Source of the DNA: Liolophura sinensis
Taxonomy: Eukaryota; Mollusca; Polyplacophora; Chitonida; Chitonidae
Reading direction: 5' to 3'
Assembly (NCBI RefSeq): GCF_032854445.1
Contig: NW_027018375.1
Location: 1-33,993, forward strand
DNA length: 33,993 nucleotides
Part shown: positions 20,807 through 30,837 of the stretch, piece after piece
How the letters are laid out: every line of letters starts with the position of its first letter
Numbering within the stretch: position 1 is the first letter of the stretch
Made by a program: the position numbers and the translations under genes
Notes under the pieces: generated by a model
The model's input: only the letters and a program-made list of their open reading frames with translations
Databases searched by the model: none
What the model was told of the DNA's origin: nothing

Positions 20807-21354
20807 ACGTATTTTGTGACGAGAAATCGAATGGTGCAAACCGCGTTGCTCTCCGACCAAAACTTATGGTTGTAGCGACAATTGAATGAGCATTTATGTG
20901 AAAATCACGTGCCTAACAACGGCTCTTACTCCATGGAAACCAAGGAAATTTGCAATTTTTCAACAGCTGGAGATGCCTGGCCCAATTGCGCATCTTTTGG
21001 CACCTTATTGATGTGGGTCAGTGTTTAATTGTACTTTTTACAGCAGACTGTATCAAGTACCTTGTGTTTTTTATATACAAATGGTGTGGTTTTTCAACAT
21101 GTAGATAAAGACATTGAGTTTGTCTTCGACTTAGAAGTAAGACAATTGCTGGATGAGTTAAATGGGCTTGGCCCAAAGATTTGACGTCTTCTGGGCTACC
21201 GAAGGGCACATAACTTATAATCAAAAGTTGAATTTAGTAATGACCAGTCGCGATATTACATAGTAAATGTAGCCGAATTGAATTAGCAAAAAGCCCAGGC
21301 AAAAATCCAAAAGTGGAAAAACTGTTCCAATGCTGCTGGTAAGAGGCTAATCCG
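20807..21354. repeat. Monomer 39 (548 bp), HOR copy 2
   Basis: E CCT (unit 29 has CCC), Q TAA, L CTTGTG, H GAATTTA, S GGTAAG. AAAACTTATGGTTG as in unit 29. The E switch inside an otherwise matched pair points to gene conversion. Confidence 0.95.
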
Positions 21355-22054
21355 ACGTATTTTGTGACGAGAAATCGAATGGTGCAAACCGCGTTGCTCT
21401 CCGACCAATACTTTTGGCTGTAGCGACAATTGAATGAGCATTTATGTGAAAATCACGTGACCAGCAACGGCTCTTACTCCATGGAAACCAAGGAAATTTG
21501 CAATTTTTCAACAGCTGGAGATGCCTGGCCCAATTGCGCATCTTTTGGCACCTTATTGATGTGGGTCAGTGTTCAATTGTACTTTTTACAGCAGACTGTG
21601 TCAAGTACCTTGTTGTTTTTATATACAAATGGTGTGGTTTTTCAACATGTAGATAAAGACATTGAGTTTGTCTTCGACATAGAAGTAAAGACATTGAGTT
21701 TGTCTTCCACTTAGAAGTAAGACAATTGCTGGATGAGTTAAATGGGCTTGGCCCAAAGATTTGACGTCTTCTGGGCTACCGAAGGGCACATAACTTATAA
21801 TCAAAAGTTGAATATAGTAATGACCAGTCGCGATACTACATAGTAAATGTAGCCGAATTGAATTAGCAAAAAGCCCAGGCAAAAATCCCAAAGTGGAAAA
21901 ACTGTTCCAATGCTGCTGATAAGAGGCTAATCCGACGTATTTTGTGACGAGAAATCGAATGGTGACGAGAAATCGAATTGAATTAGCAAAAAGCCCAGGC
22001 AAAAATCCCAAAGTGGAAAAACTGTTCCAATGCTGCTGATAAGAGGCTAATCCG
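21355..22054. repeat. Monomer 40 (700 bp), rearranged chimera
   Basis: E ACC, Q CAA, L CTTGTTG, H GAATATA, S GATAAG (in both copies of the end). The left half follows unit 30 (CGACATAG); the right half does not. It holds the 32-bp and 120-bp duplications, and CGATACTACATAG is private. Confidence 0.95.
21654..21717. repeat. 32-bp tandem duplication inside unit 40
   Basis: The phrase TAAAGACATTGAGTTTGTC begins at 21654 and again at 21686. The first copy continues CGACATAGAAG (as in unit 30), the second CCACTTAGAAG (as in units 55 and 57). The two halves therefore carry alleles from different monomer types. The junction AAGTAAAGACA shows short similarity between GTAAGACA and TAAAGACA. Confidence 0.93.
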
Positions 22055-22084
22055 ACGTATTTTGTGACGAGAAATCGAATGGTG
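21854..22084. repeat. 120-bp tandem duplication at the end of unit 40
   Basis: Bases 21854-21964 are identical to 21974-22084 (111 bp, shift 120). The bridge contains a second, 18-bp-shifted copy of GTGACGAGAAATCGAAT (21944-21960 and 21962-21978). The join back to GAATTGAATTAGC occurs at CGAAT, which both partners share. Together with the 32-bp duplication it explains the 700-bp length exactly. Confidence 0.95.
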
Positions 22085-22602
22085 CAAACCGCGTTGCTCT
22101 CCGACCAATACTTTTGGCTGTAGCGACAATTGAATGAGCATTTATGTGAAAATCACGTGACCAGCAACGGCTCTTACTGCATGGAAACCAAGGAAATTTG
22201 CAATTTTTTAACAGCTGGAGATGCCTGGCCCAATTGCGCATGTTTTGGCACCTTTTTGATGTGGGTCAGTGTTCAATTGTACTTTTTACAGCAGACTGTA
22301 TCAAGTACCTTGTTGTTTTTATATACAAATGGTGTGGTTTTTCAACATGTAGATAAAGACATTGAGTTTGTCTTCGACTTAGAAGTAAGACAACTGCTGG
22401 ATGAGTTAAATGGGCTTGGCCCAAAGATTTGACGTCTTCTGGACTACCGAAGGGCACATAACTTATAATCAAAAGTTGAATATAGTAATGACCAGTCGCG
22501 ATATTACATAGTAAATGTAGCCGAATTGAATTAGCAAAAAGCCCAGGCAAAAATCAAAAAGTGGAAAAACTGTTCCAATGCTGCTGGTAAGAGGCTAATC
22601 CG
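22055..22602. repeat. Monomer 41 (548 bp)
   Basis: E ACC, Q CAA, L CTTGTTG, H GAATATA, S GGTAAG. Unusually many private substitutions and no indel: TTTCCATGGAG-side CTGCATGG (CCATGG lost), TTTTTAACAG, GCATGTTTTGG, CCTTTTTGATG, GACAACTGC, ATCAAAAAGTGG. Confidence 0.95.
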
Positions 22603-23150
22603 CCGTATTTTGTGACGAGAAATCGAATGGTGCAAACCGCGTTGCTCTCCGACCAATACTTTTGGCTGTAGCGACAATTGAATGAGCATTTATGTGAAAA
22701 TCACGTGCCCAGCAACGGCTCTTACTCCATGGAAACCAAGGAAATTTGCAATTTTTCAACAGCTGGAGATGCCTGGCCCAATTGCGCATCTTTTGGCACC
22801 TTATTGATGTGGGTCAGTGTTTAATTGTACTTTTTACAGCAGACTGTATCAAGTACCTTGTGTTTTTTTTATACAAATGGTGTGGTTTTTCAACATGTAG
22901 ATAAAGACATTGAGTTTGTCTTCGACTTAGAAGTAAGACAATTGCTGGATGAGTTAAATGGGCTTGGCCCAAAGATTTGACGTCTTCTGGGCTACCGAAG
23001 GGCACATAACTTATAATCAAAAGTTGATTATAGTAATGACCAGTCGCGATATTACATAGTAAATGTAGCCGAATTGAATTAGCAAAAAGCCCAGGCAAAA
23101 ATCCCAAAGTGGAAAAAATGTTCCAATGCTGCTGATAAAAGGCTAATCCG
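22603..23150. repeat. Monomer 42 (548 bp)
   Basis: E CCC, Q TAA, L CTTGTG, H GATTATA (perfect hairpin), S GATAAA. The TATATA tract is changed to TTTTATAC. Confidence 0.95.
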
Positions 23151-23698
23151 ACGCATTTTGTGACGAGAAATCGAATGGTGCAAACCGCGTTGCTCTCCGA
23201 CCAATACTTTTGGCTGTAGCGACAATTGAATGAGCATTTATGTGAAAATCACGTGACCAGCAACGGCTCTTACTCCATGGAAACCAAGGAAATTTGCAAT
23301 TTTTCAACAGCTGGAGATGCCTGGCCCAATTGCGCATCTTTTGGCACCTTATTGATGTGGGTCAGTGTTCAATTGTACTTTTTACAGCAGACTGTATCAA
23401 GTACCTTGTGTTTTTTATATACAAATGGTGTGGTTTTTCAACATGTAGATAAAGACATTGAGTTTGTCTTCGACTTAGAAGTAAGACAATTGCTGGATGA
23501 GTTAAATGGGCTTGGCCCAAAGATTTGACGTCTTCTGGGCTACCGAAGGGCACATAACTTATAATCAAAAGTTGATTATAGTAATGACCAGTCGCGATAT
23601 TACATAGTAAATGTAGCCGAATTGAATTAGCAAAAAGCCCAGGCAAAAATCCCAAAGTGGAAAAACTGTTCCAATGCTGCTGATAAGAGGCTAATCCG
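23151..23698. repeat. Monomer 43 (548 bp)
   Basis: E ACC, Q CAA, L CTTGTG, H GATTATA (perfect hairpin), S GATAAG. It begins ACGCATTTT. Confidence 0.95.
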
Positions 23699-24246
23699 AC
23701 GTATTTTGTAACGATAAATCGAATGGTGCAAACCGCGTTGCTCTCCGACCAATACTTTTGGCTGTAGCGACAATTGAATGAGCATTTATGTGAAAATCAC
23801 GTGACCAGCAACGGCTCTTACTCCATGGAAACCAAGGAAATTTGCAATTTTTCAACAGCTGGAGATGCCTGGCCCAATTGCGCATCTTTTGGCACCTTAT
23901 TGATGTGGGTCAGTGTTTAATTGTACTTTTTACAGCAGACTGTATCAAGTACCTTGTGTTTTTTATATACAAATGGTGTGGTTTTTCAACATGTAGATAA
24001 AGACATTGAGTTTGTCTTCGACTTAGAAGTAAGACAATTGCTGGATGAGTTAAATGGGCATGGCCCAAAGATTTGACGTCTTCTGGGCTACCGAAGGGCA
24101 CATAACTTATAATCAAAAGTTGAATATAGTAATGACCAGTCGCGATATTACATAGTAAATGTAGCCGAATTGAATTAGCAAAAAGCCCAGGCAAAAATCC
24201 AAAAGTGGAAAAACTGTTCCAATGCTGCTGATAAGAGGCTAATCCG
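23699..24246. repeat. Monomer 44 (548 bp)
   Basis: E ACC, Q TAA, L CTTGTG, H GAATATA, S GATAAG. TTGTAACGATAAATCG and GGGCATGGCCC are private. Confidence 0.95.
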
Positions 24247-24795
24247 ACGTATTTTGTGACGAGAAATCGAATGGTGCAAACCGCGTTGCTCTCCGACCAA
24301 TACTTTTGGCTGTAGCGACAGTTGAATGAGCATTTATGTGAAAATCACGTGACCAGCAACGGCTCTTACTCCATGGAAACCAAGGAAATTTGCAATTTTT
24401 CAACAGCTGAAGATGCCTGGCCCAATTGCGCATCTTTTGGCACCTTATTGATGTGGGTCAGTGTTCAATTGTACTTTTTACAGCAGACTGTATCAAGTAC
24501 CTTGTTGTTTTTATATACAAATGGTGTGGTTTTTCAACATGTAGATAAAGACATTGAGTTTGTCTTCGACTTAGAAGTAAGACAATTGCTGGATGAGTTA
24601 AATGGGCTTGGCCCAAAGATTTGACGTCTTCTGGGCTACCGAAGGGCACATAACTTATAATGAAAAGTTGACTATAGTAATCACCAGTCGCAATAATACA
24701 TAGTAAATGTAGCCGAATTTAATTAGCAAAAAGCCCAGGCAAAAATCCCAAAGTGGAAAAAACTGTTCCAATGCTGCTGGTAAGAGGCTAATCCG
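24247..24795. repeat. Monomer 45 (549 bp)
   Basis: E ACC, Q CAA, L CTTGTTG, full cassette at H, S GGTAAG. GACAGTTGAATG is private; one extra A in GGAAAAAACTG. Confidence 0.95.
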
Positions 24796-25343
24796 ACGTA
24801 TTTTGTGACGAGAAATCGAATGGTGCAAACCGCGTTGCTCTCCGACCAATACTTTTGGCTGTAGCGACAATTGAATGAGCATTTATGTGAAAATCACGTG
24901 ACCAGCAACGGCTCTTACTCCATGGAAACCAAGGAAATTTGCAATTTTTCAACAGCTGGAGATGCCTGGCCCAATTGCGCATCTTTTGGCACCTTATTGA
25001 TGTGGGTCAGTGTTCAATTGTACTTTTTACAGCAGACTGTATCAAGTACCTTGTTGTTTTTATATACAAATGGTGTGGTTTTTCAACATGTAGATAAAGA
25101 CATTGAGTTTGTCTTCGACTTAGAAGTAAGACAATTGCTGGATGAGTTAAATGGGCTTGGCCCAAAGATTTGACGTCTTCTGGGCTACCGAAGGGCACAT
25201 AACTTATAATGAAAAGTTGACTATAGTAATCACCAGTCGCAATAATACATAGTAAATGTAGCCGAATTGAATTAGCAAAAAGCCCAGGCAAAAATCCAAA
25301 AGTGGAAAAACTGTTCCAATGCTGCTGGTAAGAGGCTAATCCG
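24796..25343. repeat. Monomer 46 (548 bp)
   Basis: E ACC, Q CAA, L CTTGTTG, S GGTAAG. The cassette is complete except that it ends GAATTGAATT, marking a conversion-tract edge near 25262. Confidence 0.95.
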
Positions 25344-25891
25344 CCGTATTTTGTGACGAGAAATCGAATGGTGCAAACCGCGTTGCTCTCCGACCAATAC
25401 TTTTGGCTGTAGCGACAATTGAATGAGCATTTATGTGAAAATCACGTGACCAGCAACGGCTCTTACTCCATGGAAACCAAGGAAATTTGCAGTTTTTCAA
25501 CAGCTGGAGATGCCTGGCCCAATTGCGCATCTTTTGGCACCTTATTGATGTGGGTCAGTGTTCAATTGTACTTTTTACAGCAGACTGTGTCAAGTACATT
25601 GTTGTTTGTATATACAAATGGTGTGGTTTTTCAACATGTAGATAAAGACATTGAGTTTGTCTTCGACTTAGAAGTAAGACAATTGCTGGATGAGTTAAAT
25701 GGGCTTGGCCCAAAGATTTGACGTCTTCTGGGCTACCGAAGGGCACATAACTTATAATCAAAAGTTGACTATAGTAATGACCAGTCGCGATATTACATAG
25801 TAAATGTAGCCGAATTTAATTAGCAAAAAGCCCAGGCAAAAATCCCAAAGTGGAAAAACTGTTCCAATGCTGCTGGTAAGAGGCTAATCCG
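25344..25891. repeat. Monomer 47 (548 bp)
   Basis: E ACC, Q CAA, L ATTGTTG then TTTGTATAT, H GACTATA, S GGTAAG. Related to units 27 and 37 on its right side only. Confidence 0.95.
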
Positions 25892-26438
25892 ACGTATTTT
25901 GTGACGAGAAATCGAATTGTGCAAACCGCGTTGCTCTCCGACCAATACTTTTGGCTGTAGCGACAATTGAATGAGCATTTATGTGAAAATCACGTGACCA
26001 GCAACGGCTCTTACTCCATGGAAACCAAGGAAATTTGCAATTTTTCAACAGCTGGAGATGCCTGGCCCAATTGCGCATCTTTTGGCACCTTATTGATGTG
26101 GGTCAGTGTTCAATTGTACTTTTTACAGCAGACTGTGTCAAGTACCTTGTTGTTTTTATATACAAATGGTGTGGTTTTTCAACATGTAGATAAAGACATT
26201 GAGTTTGTCTTCGACATAGAAGTAAGACAATTGCTGAATGAGTTAAATGGGCTTGGCCCAAAGATTTGACGTCTTCTGGGCTACCGAAGGGCACATAACT
26301 TATAATGAAAAGTTGAATATAGTAATGACCAGTCGCGATATTACATAGTAAATGTAGCCGAATTTAATTAGCAAAAAGCCCAGGCAAAAATCCAAAGTGG
26401 AAAAACTGTTCCAATGCTGCTGGTAAGAGGCTAATCCG
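25892..26438. repeat. Monomer 48 (547 bp), near-copy of 49
   Basis: E ACC, Q CAA, L CTTGTTG with TGTGTC, H GAATATA after AATGAAAAG, S GGTAAG. It shares GAATTGTGC, CGACATAG and GCTGAATGAG with units 30 and 49; ATCCAAAGTGG lacks one A. Confidence 0.95.
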
Positions 26439-26987
26439 ACGTATTTTGTGACGAGAAATCGAATTGTGCAAACCGCGTTGCTCTCCGACCCAATACTTTT
26501 GGCTGTAGCGACAATTGAATGAGCATTTATGTGAAAATCACGTGACCAGCAACGGCTCTTACTCCATGGAAACCAAGGAAATTTGCAATTTTTCAACAGC
26601 TGGAGATGCCTGGCCCAATTCCGCATCTTTTGGCACCTTATTGATGTGGGTCAGTGTTCAATTGTACTTTTTACAGCAGACTGTGTCAAGTACCTTGTTG
26701 TTTTTATATACAAATGGTGTGGTTTTTCAACATGTAGATAAAGACATTGAGTTTGTCTTCGACATAGAAGTAAGACAATTGCTGAATGAGTTAAATGGGC
26801 TTGGCCCAAAGATTTGACGTCTTCTGGGCTACCGAAGGGCACATAACTTATAATGAAAAGTTGAATATAGTAATGACCAGTCGCGATATTACATAGTAAA
26901 TGTAGCCGAATTTAATTAGCAAAAAGCCCAGGCAAAAATCCAAAAGTGGAAAAACTGTTCCAATGCTGCTGGTAAGAGGCTAATCCG
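26439..26987. repeat. Monomer 49 (549 bp)
   Basis: E ACC, Q CAA, L CTTGTTG, H GAATATA after AATGAAAAG, S GGTAAG. It has ATTCCGC as in unit 30, so unit 48 is likely a single-monomer duplicate; one extra C in CGACCCAATAC. Confidence 0.95.
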
Positions 26988-27537
26988 ACGTATTTTGTGA
27001 CGAGAAATCGAATGGTGCAAACCGCGTTGCTCTCCGACCAATACTTTTGGCTGTAGCGACAATTGAATGAGCATTTATGTGAAAATCACGTGCCCAGCAA
27101 CGGATCTTACTCCATGGAAAACCAAGGGAAATTTGCAATTTTTCAACAGCTGGAGATGCCTGGCCCAATTGCGCATCTTTTGGCACCTTATTGATGTGGG
27201 TCAGTGTTTAATTGTACTTTTTACAGCAGACTGTATCAAGTACCTTGTGTTTTTTATATACAAATGGTGTGGTTTTTCAACATGTAGATAAAGACATTGA
27301 GTTTGTCTTCGACTTAGAAATAAGACAATTGCTGGATGAGTTAAATGGGCTTGGCCCAAAGATTTGACGTCTTCTGGGCTACCGAAGGGCACATAACTTA
27401 TAATCAAAAGTTGACTGTAGTAATGACCAGTCGCGATATTACATAGTAAATGTAGCCGAATTGAATTAGCAAAAAGCCCAGGCAAAAATCCAAAAGTGGA
27501 AAAACTGTTCCAATGCTGCTGGTAAGAGGCTAATCCG
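26988..27537. repeat. Monomer 50 (550 bp)
   Basis: E CCC, Q TAA, L CTTGTG, H GACTGTA, S GGTAAG. ACGGATCTT as in unit 31; single-base gains in GGAAAACC and AAGGGAAA. Confidence 0.95.
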
Positions 27538-28085
27538 ACGTATTTTGTGACGAGAAATCGAATGGTGCAAACGGCGTTGCTCTCCGACCAATACTTTTGG
27601 CTGTAGCGACAATTGAATGAGCATTTATGTGAAAATCACGTGACCAGCAACGGCTCTTACTCCATGGAAACCAAGGAAATTTGCAATTTTTCAACAGCTG
27701 GAGATGCCTGGCCCAATTGCGCATCTTTTGGCACCTTATTGATGTGGGTCAGTGTTCAATTGTACTCTTTACGGCAGACTGTGTCAAGTACCTTGTTGTT
27801 TTTATATACAAATGGTGTGGTTTTTCAACATATAGATAAAGACATTGAGTTTGTCTTCGACTTAGAAATAAGACAATTGCTGGATGAGTTAAATGGGCTT
27901 GGCCCAAAGATTTGACGTCTTCTGGGCTACCGAAGGGCACATAACTTATAATGAAAAGTTGAATATAGTAATGACCAGTCGCGATATTACATAGTAAATG
28001 TAGCCGAATTTAATTAGCAAAAAGCCCAGGCAAAAATCCAAAAGTGGAAAAACTGTTCCAATGCTGCTGGTAAAAGGCTAATCCG
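27538..28085. repeat. Monomer 51 (548 bp)
   Basis: E ACC, Q CAA, L CTTGTTG, H GAATATA after AATGAAAAG, S GGTAAA. CTCTTTACGGC as in unit 32; CAACATATAG is private. Confidence 0.95.
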
Positions 28086-28633
28086 ACGTATTTTGTGACG
28101 AGAAATCGAATGGTGCAAACCGCGTTGCTCTCCGACCAACACTTATAGCTGTAGCTACAATTGAATGAGCATTTATGTGAAAACCACGTGCCTAACAACG
28201 GCTCTTACTCCATGGAAACCAAGGAAATTTGCAATTTTTCAACAGCTGGAGATGCCTGGCCCAATTGCGCATCTTTTGGCACCTTATTGATGTGGGTCAG
28301 TGTTTAATTGTACTTTTTACAGCAGACTGTATCAAGTACCTTGTGTTTTTTATATACAAATGGTGTGGTTTTTCAACATGTAGATAAAGACATTGAGCTT
28401 GTCTTCGACTTAGAAGTAAGACAATTGCTGGATGAGTTAAATGGGCTTGCCCAAAGATTTGACGTCTTCTGGGCTACCGAAGGGCACATAACTTATAATC
28501 AAAAGTTGAATATAGTAATGACCAGTCGCGATATTACATAGTAAATGTAGCCGAATTGAATTAGCAAAAAGACCAGGCAAAAAACCCAAAAGTGGAAAAA
28601 CTGTTCCAATGCTGCTGGTAAGAGGCTAATCCG
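28086..28633. repeat. Monomer 52 (548 bp), chimera
   Basis: E CCT, Q TAA, L CTTGTG, H GAATATA, S GGTAAG. Left end is unit-33-like; AACCACGTG, GAGCTTGTC, GCTTGCCC (one G lost) and AAAGACCAGG follow. The lost G joins two plus-strand frames. Confidence 0.95.
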
Positions 28634-29183
28634 ACGCATTTTTGTGACGAGAAATCGAATGGTGCAAACCGCGTTGCTCTCCGACCAACACTTATGGTTG
28701 TAGCGACAATTGAATGAGCATTTATGTGAAAATCACGTGCCTAACAACGGCTCTTACTCCAAGGAAACCAAGGAAATTTGCAATTTTTCAACAGCTGGAG
28801 ATGCCTGGCCCCAATTGCGCATCTTTTGGCACCTTATTGATGTGGGTCAGTGTTTAATTGTACTTTTTACAGCAGACTGTATCAAGTACCTTGTGTTTTT
28901 TATATACAAATGGTGTGGTTTTTCAACATGTAGATAAAGACATTGAGTTTGTCTTCGACTTAGAAGTGAGACAATTGCTGGATGAGTTAAATGGGCTTGG
29001 CCCAAAGATTTGACGTCTTCTGGGCTACCGAAGGGCACATAACTTATAATCAAAAGTTGAATATAGTAATGACCAGTCGCGATATTACATAGTAAATGTA
29101 GCCGAATTGAATTAGCAAAAAGCCCAGGCAAAATTCCAAAAGTGGAAAAACTGTTCCAATGCTGCTGGTAAGAGGCTAATCCG
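28634..29183. repeat. Monomer 53 (550 bp)
   Basis: E CCT, Q TAA, L CTTGTG, H GAATATA, S GGTAAG. CCAAGGAAACC, ATGGTTGTAG and GCATTTTTGTG; extra C in GGCCCCAATTG. Confidence 0.95.
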
Positions 29184-29735
29184 ACGTATTTTGTGACGAG
29201 AAATCGAATGGTGCAAACCGCGTTGCTCTCCGACCTATACTTTTGGCTGTAGCGACAATTGAATGAGCATTTATGTGAAAATCACGTGACCAGCAACGGC
29301 TCTTACTCCATGGAATCCAAGGAAATTTGCAAATTTTTCAACAGCTGGAGATGCCTGGCCCAATTGCGCATCTTTTGGCACCTTATTGATGTGGGTCAGT
29401 GTTTCAATTGTACTTTTTACAAGCAGACTGTATCAAGTACCTTGTTGTTTTTATATACAAATGGTGTGGTTTTTCAACATGTAGATAAAGACATTGAGTT
29501 TGTCTTCGACTTAGAAATAAGACAATTGCTGGATGAGTTAAATGGGCTTGGCCCAAAGATTTGACGTCTTCTGGGCTACCGAAGGGCACATAACTTATAA
29601 TCAAAAGTTGAATATAGTAATGACCAGTCGCGATATTACATAGTAAATGTAGCCGAATTGAATTAGCAAAAAGCCCAGGCAAAAATCCAAAAGTGGAAAA
29701 ACTGTTCCAATGCTGCTGGTAAGAGGGCTAATCCG
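29184..29735. repeat. Monomer 54 (552 bp)
   Basis: E ACC, Q CAA with an extra T before it, L CTTGTTG, H GAATATA, S GGTAAG. Single-base gains in GCAAATTTTTC, GTGTTTCAATT, TTACAAGCAG and GAGGGCTAAT; GGAATCCAAGG is private. Confidence 0.95.
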
Positions 29736-30287
29736 ACGTATATTTGTGACGAGAAATCGAATGGTGCAAACCGCGTTGCTCTCCGACCAACACTTATGGC
29801 TGTAGCGACAATTGAATGAGCATTTATGTGAAAATCACGTGCCTAACAACGGCTCTTACTCCAAGGGAACCAAGGAAATTTGCAATTTTTAACAGCTGGA
29901 GATGCCTGGCCCAAATGCGCATCTTTTGGCACCTTATTGATGTGGGTCAGTGTTTAATTATACTTTTTACAGCAGACACTCGTATCAAGTACCTTGTGTT
30001 TTTTATATACAAATGGTGTGGTTTTTCAACATGTAGATAAAGACATTGAGTTTGTCTTCCACTTAGAAGTAAGACAATTGCTGGATGAGTTAAATGGGCT
30101 TGGCCCAAAGATTTGACGTCCTTCTGGGCTACCGAAGGGCACATAACTTATAATCAAAAGTTGAATATAGTAATGACCAGTCGCGATATTACATAGTAAA
30201 TGTAGCCGAATTGAATTAGCAAAAAGACCAGGCAAAAACCCAAAAGTGGAAAAACTGTTCCAATGCTGCTGGTAAGAGGCTAATCCG
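29736..30287. repeat. Monomer 55 (552 bp)
   Basis: E CCT, Q TAA (TAATTATAC), L CTTGTG, H GAATATA, S GGTAAG. CCAAGGGAACC, GCAGACACTCGTATC (insertion), TCTTCCAC, CGTCCTTC and AAAGACCAGG. Confidence 0.95.
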
Positions 30288-30837
30288 ACGCATTTTGTGA
30301 CGAGAAATCGAATGGTGCAAACCGCGTTGCTCTCCGACCAACACTTATGGTTGTAGCGACAATTGAATGAGCATTTATGTGAAAATCACGTGGCCTAACA
30401 ACGGCTCTTACTCCAAGGAAACCAAGGAAATTTGCAATTTTTCAACAGCTGGAGATGCCTGGCCCAATTGCGCATCTTTGGCACCTTATTGATGTGGGTC
30501 AGTGTTTAATTGTACTTTTTACAGTAGACTGTATCAAGTACCTTGTGTTTTTTATATACAAATGGTGTGGTTTTTCAACATGTAGATAAAGACATTGAGT
30601 TTGTCCTTCGACTTAGAAGTGTAGACAATTGCTGGGATGAGTTAAATGGCTTGGCCCAAAGATTTGACGTCTTCTGGGCTACCGAAGGGCACATAACTTA
30701 TAATCAAAAGTTGAATATAATAATGACCAGTCGCGATATTACATAGTAAATGTAGCCGAATTGAATTAGCAAAAAGCCCAGGCAAAAATCCAAAAGTGGA
30801 AAAACCTGTTCCAATGCTGCTGGTAGAGGCTAATCCG
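30288..30837. repeat. Monomer 56 (550 bp)
   Basis: E CCT preceded by an extra G, Q TAA, L CTTGTG, H GAATATA, S GGTAGA. One of the most indel-rich units: CATCTTTGG, GTCCTTCGAC, GAAGTGTAGAC, GCTGGGATGAG, AATGGCTTGG, AAACCTGTTCC. Confidence 0.95.

Larger units (their letters stand above)
17519..21690. repeat. Higher-order repeat, copy 2 (units 33-40, ends at rearrangement)
   Basis: This block repeats units 23-30 with the same ordered private alleles. Small differences include CTTATAGCTG in unit 33, CTTTCTCC in unit 36, CAG instead of TAA at site Q in unit 38, and CCT instead of CCC at site E in unit 39. The match ends in unit 40 just after CGACATAGAAGTA, where a 32-bp tandem duplication begins; downstream bases no longer follow unit 30 (CAAAAG rather than GAAAAG, and GCTGGATG rather than GCTGAATG). 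Confidence 0.92.
26439..28160. repeat. Four-monomer block (units 49-52), partner of units 30-33
   Basis: This is the downstream copy of units 30-33. The match is lost inside unit 52: its left end carries ACTTATAGCTGTAGCTAC like unit 33, but its L site is CTTGTG, not CTTGTTG. The breakpoint therefore lies between about 28160 and 28340. Confidence 0.88.
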
